Origin: an uncultured Colwellia sp.
GTDB lineage: Bacteria; Pseudomonadota; Gammaproteobacteria; Enterobacterales; Alteromonadaceae
Reading direction: 5' to 3'
Length of the DNA: 64,000 bases
Assembly (NCBI GenBank): GCA_913058245.1
Contig: CAJXQJ010000004.1
Span: forward strand, 62,001-126,000
The notes beneath the pieces are model-generated. The model was not told where the DNA came from and did not search any database. It saw nothing but the letters and a program-made list of their open reading frames with translations. The stretch's first letter is position 1. Each line of letters starts with the position of its first letter. The position numbers and the translations under genes are program-made. This document shows positions 57,885 to 64,000 of the stretch, piece by piece.

Positions 57885-58610
57885 ATGAACTTTACTTTAC
57901 AGCCAAGTACTCTAATAAAACGTTACAAACGCTTTTTAGCGGACGTTATTTTACCCAATGAAGCATCTGTGAATAACAACGAAATAACCATGCACTGTGC
58001 AAACACTGGCGCAATGACCGGTTGTGCAACACCTGGTGATACAGTTTGGTACAGCACCTCAGATAATCAAAAACGTAAATACGCCAACAGCTGGGAGCTA
58101 ACTTACACGCAAAGCAATGACTGGATATGTGTTAATACTATTCGGGCCAATCAATTGGTAGAAGAAGCGCTAAACAACAATGTGATAAGTCAATTCATTG
58201 GCCACAGCCAACTAAAACGTGAAGTAAAGTACGGTGCAGAGAATAGTAAAATTGATTTTCATCTATACGATCAATCCGATCGAGAAACCTTTATTGAAGT
58301 AAAAAGCGTAACTTTGTTACAAGAACAACAAGGATACTTTCCTGACGCGGTAACAACACGCGGACAAAAGCATTTGCGTGAACTTATTGCTATGACCGAA
58401 CAAGGCCATAGAGCGGTATTATTATTTGCGGTATTACATAGCGGCATAAATAGCGTAAAACCTGCTGAACATATTGATAAAAAATATAGCCAGTTGTTAC
58501 GTGAAGCAAAAAATAAAGGCGTTGAAATAATAGCTTACAAAGCAAATTTCAAACATAATGAAGGTGACTTTTCAGTGACTTTAGATGCCCAAGTAGCAGT
58601 AAAACTTTGA
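57885..58610 (+). CDS. sfsA: Sugar fermentation stimulation protein homologue SfsA
   Basis: Protein of 241 residues. It has the SfsA signature [34 protein letters not shown]-like core ([16 protein letters not shown]), [19 protein letters not shown] and [10 protein letters not shown]. This is an OB-fold DNA-binding domain plus a nuclease-like fold; its real role is unclear, and the name comes from an E. coli maltose phenotype. The start is the ATG at 57885. It precedes dksA, as in E. coli. Confidence 0.94.
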   Translation: MNFTLQPSTLIKRYKRFLADVILPNEASVNNNEITMHCANTGAMTGCATPGDTVWYSTSDNQKRKYANSWELTYTQSNDWICVNTIRANQLVEEALNNNVISQFIGHSQLKREVKYGAENSKIDFHLYDQSDRETFIEVKSVTLLQEQQGYFPDAVTTRGQKHLRELIAMTEQGHRAVLLFAVLHSGINSVKPAEHIDKKYSQLLREAKNKGVEIIAYKANFKHNEGDFSVTLDAQVAVKL

Positions 58611-58908
58611 TGTCATGATAACGACTTTTGTACAATTGACTGCAATAATGATTGACGAGCTACCTAAAAACTTGCTAAAAAAGCTTGCTTATATTTTATT
58701 GTGATGACGAAAACGTTAACCAGTTGACAAGTTTTTTTAACTTTATCAGCGTTTTTTATAAAATAAGCCTTGAATTTCATAACGACCAACACAATATTAA
58801 GTGAGATATTTTAGGTCTATTTAAATTGGCAGTTGCAACCAAGCGATGAAGTTACAAGAAGTAACTATTTTTCATCTGTTTAGGTCTAGTAGCATTAGGA
58901 GAATTAAC
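58611..58908 (+). promoter_or_regulatory. dksA leader and promoter region
   Basis: About 300 bases between sfsA and dksA with no ORF of its own. It contains a TTGACA box at about 58723 without a well-spaced -10 partner, a stretch of T-rich sequence, and a small hairpin AGTTAC-AAGAA-GTAACT at 58850-58866 followed by TATTTTT, which might be a weak attenuator. The AGGAGA ribosome-binding site of dksA is at its end. A long leader suggests a regulated promoter, but no firm element was found. Confidence 0.4.
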
Positions 58909-59349
58909 ATGCCAAAAAACAAAGCATTAGGTATTTTAGCATTAGCGGGTGTTGAACCATACGTTGAGAAGCCTAACGAAGAATACATGAACGATGAGCA
59001 GCTAGAGCACTTTAAAAGAATTCTAGAAGCTTGGCGTGAACAACTTCGCGAAGAAGTTGATCGTACCGTAACGCATATGCAAGATGAAGCGGCAAACTTT
59101 CCAGACCCCGTTGACCGTGCAGCACAAGAAGAAGAGTTTAGTCTCGAATTACGTACGCGAGATCGTGAGCGTAAGCTAATTAAGAAAATTGAAAAAACGC
59201 TACAGTTGATTGAAGAAGACGAGTTTGGCTTTTGTAAATCATGTGGTATCGAAATTGGCATTCGCCGCTTAGAGGCGCGCCCTACTGCTGACCTTTGTAT
59301 CGAATGTAAAACATTACAAGAAATCAAAGAACGCCAATTAGCAGGTTAA
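58909..59349 (+). CDS. dksA: RNA polymerase-binding transcription factor DksA
   Basis: Stringent-response factor of 146 residues that enters the RNA polymerase secondary channel and works with ppGpp. The coiled coil has the acidic tip [14 protein letters not shown], and the C-terminal zinc finger is [25 protein letters not shown] with four cysteines. AGGAGAATTAAC precedes the ATG at 58909. It belongs to the sfsA-dksA-gluQ-pcnB-folK order of enterics. Confidence 0.97.
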   Translation: MPKNKALGILALAGVEPYVEKPNEEYMNDEQLEHFKRILEAWREQLREEVDRTVTHMQDEAANFPDPVDRAAQEEEFSLELRTRDRERKLIKKIEKTLQLIEEDEFGFCKSCGIEIGIRRLEARPTADLCIECKTLQEIKERQLAG

Positions 59350-59361
59350 TTGCTATAAAAA

Positions 59362-60264
59362 ATGGTAGTTAGCCAATTATTGCGACCACAAACTCATTTG
59401 AGCTATCGTGGTCGCTTTGCTCCTTCCCCATCAGGCCTTTTACACTTCGGTTCTTTAATTGCCGCACTGGCGAGTTATTTAGACGCTAAGCATAATAATG
59501 GCCAATGGCTAGTTAGAATCGAAGATATTGACCCTCCTAGAGAAAAAGCGGGCGCTAGTAGCGAAATCCTAAAAACGTTAGAAAGCTATGGTCTTCATTG
59601 GGATGACAACGTTTTATATCAAAGTGAACAAACGCAACTTTATCAGGGCGTTTTAGCAGAACTTGCTCAACATAAACTGAGTTATCATTGTGCGTGTACT
59701 CGAGCGCAAATAAAAGCTGCCGGTGGCATTTATCAAGGCCATTGTCGAGCACTACAATTATCAAAACATAACTGCGCGACTCGAGTCATCAACACTGCAG
59801 GCACGAGCGAATATCATGACTTAATTCAAGGGCAAGTTAGCTGTAACCAACAGCTGGCACAGGAAGACTTTATTGTCCGCCGAAAAGATAATTTATTTGC
59901 CTATCAACTGGCAGTAGTTGTAGATGATATTTATCAAGGGATAAGCCACGTTATTCGGGGCTGCGATTTATTGGAACCAACTGCGAGGCAATTAAGTTTT
60001 TATCAAATATTAGGTAATAGCGCGCCTAAATTTGGCCACTTTCCGCTTGCTGTTACTGAACAAGGTTATAAATTAAGTAAACAAAACAATGCGCCAAGTA
60101 TTGACCGCAACGCGCCAATTCCATCATTAATTGCTGCGCTGACATTTTTGGGTCAAAAACCACCAAATGAGTTAAAAGACGCTAATCTTGATGAGCTTTT
60201 AGCATGGGCTATTCATCACTGGTCATTAGCAAAAGTGCCAAAATCACAAGAAATCGTATTATAA
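59362..60264 (+). CDS. gluQ: Glutamyl-Q tRNA(Asp) synthetase GluQ
   Basis: Truncated GluRS-like enzyme of 300 residues that glutamylates the queuosine base of tRNA(Asp). The HIGH-type motif is FAPSPSGLLHFGSL, the zinc-binding cysteines are in HCACTRAQIK and YQGHCRAL, and the KMSKS-like loop is KLSKQNNAP. The anticodon-binding domain of GluRS is absent, as expected. It follows dksA by 12 bases and is probably co-transcribed. Confidence 0.94.
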   Translation: MVVSQLLRPQTHLSYRGRFAPSPSGLLHFGSLIAALASYLDAKHNNGQWLVRIEDIDPPREKAGASSEILKTLESYGLHWDDNVLYQSEQTQLYQGVLAELAQHKLSYHCACTRAQIKAAGGIYQGHCRALQLSKHNCATRVINTAGTSEYHDLIQGQVSCNQQLAQEDFIVRRKDNLFAYQLAVVVDDIYQGISHVIRGCDLLEPTARQLSFYQILGNSAPKFGHFPLAVTEQGYKLSKQNNAPSIDRNAPIPSLIAALTFLGQKPPNELKDANLDELLAWAIHHWSLAKVPKSQEIVL

Positions 60265-60354
60265 CCGTCTGAATACTAATAAACGTCGATTTTTCACACT
60301 GTTTTCATTCTCTTTTACCCTATGCTGTTATATCATTGCGCGAGAAATTTATTG

Positions 60355-61803
60355 ATGAAATTGGGGTCCACCGTTATCAAAAGCGTGATCAACTTGTGTA
60401 AAAAAGTACTCGGAAAAACACGAAAAAGCCAGTCTAAACCGCCATCATTTGAACAGCCAAATATACTTTCTCGTGATCAGCACCCAGTATCTAGAAAACA
60501 CATTAGTCACAATGCGCTAAAAGTATTGTATCGCTTAAATAAAGGTGGCTATGATGCATATTTAGTTGGCGGTGGTGTACGTGATATTTTGCTTGGTTTA
60601 GCACCAAAAGATTTTGATATTGCTACCAATGCCACTCCAGAACAAATCAAGGCGCTATTTCGTAACTGTCGTTTAATCGGTCGCCGTTTTCGCTTAGCAC
60701 ACATTGTTTTTGGCCGTGAAATTATAGAAGTTGCAACTTTTCGTGGCCACCATGAAAACAGCGAAGAAAAAAACTGTCAAAAGACTTCTAAACAAAGTGA
60801 ACATGGTATGTTGCTACGCGATAATATCTACGGCACGATTGAAGAAGATGCTGAACGTCGAGATTTCACCATTAATGCTCTTTACTATTCAGCCAAAGAT
60901 TTCAAAGTCTATGATTTTGCAAACGGCGTTGCTGATGTCTATGCCAAGCAAATTAGGCTTATTGGAGATCCTGAAACGCGCTATCGTGAAGATCCTGTAA
61001 GAATGCTTAGAGCTATTCGCTTTGCAACTAAGTTAGATATGAATATTCATGCTGACACCAAAGCACCAATAAAGTCACTTGCACCGCTAATGGCCAATAT
61101 TCCGCCAGCGCGTATGTTTGAAGAATTTTTAAAGTTATTTATGTCAGGCAAAGCAGGCGAAAACTTCCAGCAATTACGTGACTATAATTTATTTCAGTTT
61201 TTTTTCCCGGCAGTAGAGCAGCAACTAAATCATCAATCTCACGCTTACTTAGCTGACTTTATCAAATTGGCGATGAAAAATACTGATCATCGAGTTAATA
61301 ATGATCAACGGGTTACGCCAGCATTTTTATTTGCCGCCATGTTATGGTACCCAATGCAAGAGCACATACAGCGCTTAAATAGTGAAACACAATTAACACC
61401 ACAAGACGCATTTTTCGCCGCATTAAGTGAAGTAATGTCAGAGCAGCAACGTAGCATTGCGATTCCAAAACGCTTTCAAGCAGTGATGAAAGATATTTGG
61501 ATATTACAAGACAAGCTATCGCGTCGTGAAGGTAAACGAGCATTTAAAGCACTAGAACATCCAAAATTTAGAGCCGGATATGACTTCTTATTACTGAGGG
61601 CTGAAATAGAAAGTGCCAGCAATCAAGACAATCAACAACCTACAGCGCTACAAGAGTTAGCCAAATGGTGGAGTGACTTTCAACATAGCAATGCCGACAC
61701 TCAGCAATTTATGGTTAAAAGTATTGGCCAAAACAGAAGCGGTTCAAGAAGGACTCGCAAACGTAGAAAGCCTAGAACACAGTCATCAGGAAGTGAAGCT
61801 TAA
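60355..61803 (+). CDS. pcnB: Poly(A) polymerase I PcnB
   Basis: Adds 3' poly(A) tails that mark RNAs for decay. The nucleotidyltransferase core is YLVGGGVRDILLGLAPKDFDIATNATPEQIKALF, with RLIGRRFRLAHIVFG, RRDFTINALYY and DPVRMLRAIRFATKL. The arginine-rich C-terminus (SRRTRKRRKPRTQ) is typical of PcnB and separates it from the CCA-adding enzyme. The start is uncertain: E. coli pcnB starts with AUU, and the equivalent position here has no standard start. I took the ATG at 60355 (482 residues), about 6 codons before that point. It overlaps folK by one base. Confidence 0.93.
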   Translation: MKLGSTVIKSVINLCKKVLGKTRKSQSKPPSFEQPNILSRDQHPVSRKHISHNALKVLYRLNKGGYDAYLVGGGVRDILLGLAPKDFDIATNATPEQIKALFRNCRLIGRRFRLAHIVFGREIIEVATFRGHHENSEEKNCQKTSKQSEHGMLLRDNIYGTIEEDAERRDFTINALYYSAKDFKVYDFANGVADVYAKQIRLIGDPETRYREDPVRMLRAIRFATKLDMNIHADTKAPIKSLAPLMANIPPARMFEEFLKLFMSGKAGENFQQLRDYNLFQFFFPAVEQQLNHQSHAYLADFIKLAMKNTDHRVNNDQRVTPAFLFAAMLWYPMQEHIQRLNSETQLTPQDAFFAALSEVMSEQQRSIAIPKRFQAVMKDIWILQDKLSRREGKRAFKALEHPKFRAGYDFLLLRAEIESASNQDNQQPTALQELAKWWSDFQHSNADTQQFMVKSIGQNRSGSRRTRKRRKPRTQSSGSEA

Positions 61804-62294
61804 TGTCACTAGCCTATATTGGGTTAGGTAGTAATTTATCTGATCCTCAAGCCCAAATTGTTGCGGCGTTAACTAAGCTAAGATCATTAACTAATTGCTC
61901 AGTTGAGGCAGTTTCATCACTGTATTTTAGTCGACCTATGGGGCCACAAGATCAACCTGATTATATGAATGCTGTGATTGCCCTCTGCACCGAACTAACG
62001 CCCATTGAATTGCTTAATCAATTACAGAGTATTGAAAATAAAGCTGGACGCGTGCGCAAGGATAACCGCTGGGGCGCAAGAGTTTTAGATTTAGATATTT
62101 TACTTTTTGATAACTTGGTTATGAACACTGAGCGTTTAATAGTGCCCCATTATGGCCTTAAGCTTCGTGAATTCGTTTTATTGCCATTGGCTGAAATAGC
62201 ACCAAACTTGAATTTACCTGATGGTGACAACGTCTTAGGACTGGCCAACCAGATTGAAAAAAATGGACTAAAAATTCACAGCCAATTAAGTTAG
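61803..62294 (+). CDS. folK: 2-amino-4-hydroxy-6-hydroxymethyldihydropteridine pyrophosphokinase FolK
   Basis: Transfers pyrophosphate from ATP to hydroxymethyldihydropterin in folate synthesis. The start MSLAYIGLGSNLSDP, FSRPMGPQDQPDYMNAV and VRKDNRWGARVLDLDILLFDN are the family signature, and PHYGLKLREFVLLPLAEIAP closes it. Length 163 is normal. Its ATG overlaps the TAA of pcnB, which indicates translational coupling. Confidence 0.96.
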   Translation: MSLAYIGLGSNLSDPQAQIVAALTKLRSLTNCSVEAVSSLYFSRPMGPQDQPDYMNAVIALCTELTPIELLNQLQSIENKAGRVRKDNRWGARVLDLDILLFDNLVMNTERLIVPHYGLKLREFVLLPLAEIAPNLNLPDGDNVLGLANQIEKNGLKIHSQLS

Positions 62295-62351
62295 TATAAC
62301 CACTCTAAAAATATAAATGATTCATGTTGCAACATGAACAATGGAAAAATT

Positions 62352-63158
62352 ATGTCGACAACTAAGGCTAAAATAACCACTGCCACTTTGAAGAAAATGA
62401 AACAGCAGGGTGAAAAAATTACCACCATTACTGCGTATGACGCCAGTTTTGCTAAAATTTTCGATCAAGCAGGTATTCATGCTATTTTAATTGGAGACTC
62501 GTTAGGCATGGTACTACAAGGCCAAGATGATACCCTACCTGTTGATATTGAACACATGGCTTACCATACACAATGCGTAAAACGTGGTGTTGAAAACACA
62601 CTGATTATTGCAGATATGCCATTTATGAGCTATGCAACAACCGAGCAAGCTTATGTTAATGCCGCAAAGCTTATGCAAGCAGGCGCCAGCATAGTGAAAA
62701 TAGAAGGCGGTCAATGGCTTGAATCAACTATCAAGGGTTTAGTTGAACGAGGTATTCCAGTTTGTGCTCATTTAGGTTTAACACCACAATCAGTTAATGT
62801 TTTTGGTGGCTTTAAAGTGCAAGGTCGAGACAGCGATAAAGCACAAGAAATGATTGAAAATGCTAAAGCATTGGAAGCTGCTGGTGCACAGTTATTGGTA
62901 TTAGAGTGTATTCCTAGTGGTTTAGGCAAAGCAATTACCGACGCAGTATCTATTCCGACAATAGGTATCGGTGCAGGTAAAGACACTGACGGCCAAATAC
63001 TTGTTATGCACGACGCTCTTGGTATTTCATGCAGTTATATGCCTAAATTCTCCCGTAACTTTTTAATTGATACCGGTGATATCCAAAAGGCCATTGAACT
63101 CTATATTGCCGAAGTGAGTAATGGAAACTTTCCTGGCCCTGAGCATATTTTTAAGTAA
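62352..63158 (+). CDS. panB: 3-methyl-2-oxobutanoate hydroxymethyltransferase PanB
   Basis: Makes ketopantoate for pantothenate and CoA synthesis, using 5,10-methylene tetrahydrofolate. The signature is [68 protein letters not shown] and [26 protein letters not shown] lies before the ATG at 62352, so I drop the six upstream codons (start 62334). It precedes panC with 28 bases between the genes. Confidence 0.96.
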   Translation: MSTTKAKITTATLKKMKQQGEKITTITAYDASFAKIFDQAGIHAILIGDSLGMVLQGQDDTLPVDIEHMAYHTQCVKRGVENTLIIADMPFMSYATTEQAYVNAAKLMQAGASIVKIEGGQWLESTIKGLVERGIPVCAHLGLTPQSVNVFGGFKVQGRDSDKAQEMIENAKALEAAGAQLLVLECIPSGLGKAITDAVSIPTIGIGAGKDTDGQILVMHDALGISCSYMPKFSRNFLIDTGDIQKAIELYIAEVSNGNFPGPEHIFK

Positions 63159-63186
63159 TCACCGCCGATACTAAACAGAAGCTAAG

Positions 63187-64000
63187 ATGACAATGCAAAC
63201 AATTTCAGACATTAAAACCTTGCGAGAAACCATTAGCACTTGGCGTCAGCAAGGCTTAAAAATTGCCTTTGTGCCAACCATGGGTAATCTTCATCAAGGA
63301 CATATTTCATTAGTTGATAAAGCCATATCTGTCGCAGATAAAGTGGTTGCCAGTATCTTTGTCAATCCAATGCAATTTGGTGCTAACGAAGATATCGATA
63401 ATTACCCAAGAACTATGACGGCCGACCAAGAAAAACTTCAAAATGCCGGTTGTGACTTACTATTTACGCCTACACCTGACATTATTTACCCAAAAGGTTT
63501 AGACAAGCAAAGCTATGTCGAAGTACCTAATGTTTCTGACGGTTACTGTGGCGAAAGTCGCCCAGGTCATTTTCGTGGCGTTTCAACCGTCGTTTGTAAA
63601 CTTTTTAATTTAGTGCAGCCTGACATCGCCTGCTTTGGTTTAAAAGATTACCAACAAGTACAAGTAATCCAAACTATGGTTGAAGACTTGTCGATGCCGA
63701 TTGAAATCATTCCAGTAGCTACAGTGCGAGAAGAAAGCGGTTTAGCACTTAGCTCAAGAAATAACTATTTAACAATAGAAGAAAAGAAGATTGCGCCAGC
63801 ATTAAGCCAAAATATTCAATGGTTAGCACTACAAATTTCAGATAATAGTGACTTTATTGGTCTTGCTAAAAAAGCTGCAAATTTTATTGATAATGCAGGC
63901 ATGAAAACAGACTACATTCATATTTGTCATGCACGAACACTGCAACCGGCAAGTGAAGATGATAAAGAGCTGGTGATTCTTGCCGCCGCCCATTGTGGCA
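63187..64000 (+). CDS. panC: Pantothenate synthetase PanC (partial, C-terminus outside window)
   Basis: Condenses pantoate and beta-alanine with ATP. It is not in the ORF track because it runs off the window. The start MTMQTISDIKTLRETIS leads to the HIGH-like VPTMGNLHQGHISLVDKA, FVNPMQFGANEDIDNYPRT, SRPGHFRGVSTVVCKLFNLVQPDIACFGLKDYQQ and GLALSSRNNYLT. About 271 codons are visible of a family length near 283, so only the last dozen residues are missing. A second ATG lies two codons downstream. It is part of the panB-panC unit. Confidence 0.96.
   Translation, partial: MTMQTISDIKTLRETISTWRQQGLKIAFVPTMGNLHQGHISLVDKAISVADKVVASIFVNPMQFGANEDIDNYPRTMTADQEKLQNAGCDLLFTPTPDIIYPKGLDKQSYVEVPNVSDGYCGESRPGHFRGVSTVVCKLFNLVQPDIACFGLKDYQQVQVIQTMVEDLSMPIEIIPVATVREESGLALSSRNNYLTIEEKKIAPALSQNIQWLALQISDNSDFIGLAKKAANFIDNAGMKTDYIHICHARTLQPASEDDKELVILAAAHCG

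Overview
The window looks like the chromosome of an AT-rich marine gammaproteobacterium of the Alteromonadales, most likely Colwelliaceae (Colwellia or Thalassotalea type). This rests on protein style, low GC, and a gene order shared with Escherichia coli in the right-hand third (rsmI-lpoA-yraN-diaA-dolP, and mrcB / hrpB / sfsA-dksA-gluQ-pcnB-folK-panB-panC). The genus is an inference, because no marker gene was compared. No phage, IS element, CRISPR array, tRNA or rRNA gene was seen.

Region 1 (1-19.9 kb) is a cobalamin (B12) uptake, salvage and late-assembly cluster with three cobalamin riboswitches. A leftward unit runs btuM - cbiA - cobN-like - exbB-like - exbD-like (DUF2149) - cobO (cut by the window edge). 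A rightward unit holds a histidine phosphatase, cbiB and cobD. btuB stands alone behind its own riboswitch. A second leftward unit, cobT-cobS-cobU-cobQ, lies behind the third riboswitch. A second CobC-type phosphatase and a BtuF-like protein without signal peptide close the cluster. No corrin-ring genes, btuCD or cobS/cobT chelatase ATPase genes are visible. The CobN-like protein has a signal peptide and a C-terminal membrane anchor, so its body should be periplasmic, and it is followed by an ExbB/ExbD-like proton-channel pair. I consider this possible proton-motive-force-driven periplasmic tetrapyrrole chelatase the most interesting item in the window.

Region 2 (19.9-34 kb) is signalling: an HD-GYP response regulator overlapping a giant hybrid kinase with two periplasmic sensor regions, an HTH protein fused to a 2TM domain, an RluA-type pseudouridine synthase, a solute-binding protein, a porin and a chemoreceptor.

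Region 3 (33.4-41 kb) is one leftward unit: HlyD adaptor, ABC ATPase, MacB/FtsX-type permease, sigma-54-dependent regulator and its histidine kinase. A near-consensus sigma-54 promoter and candidate upstream activator sites precede the adaptor gene, so the unit probably controls itself. A decayed small ORF lies upstream.

Region 4 (41.4-64 kb) is core genome: rnpB (RNase P RNA), rsmI, lpoA, yraN, diaA, dolP, mrcB, miaA, an aldehyde dehydrogenase with a divergent AraC regulator, hrpB, an aminopeptidase, sfsA, dksA, gluQ, pcnB, folK, panB and panC (cut by the window edge). It covers peptidoglycan synthesis, RNA modification and processing, the stringent response, and folate and pantothenate synthesis.
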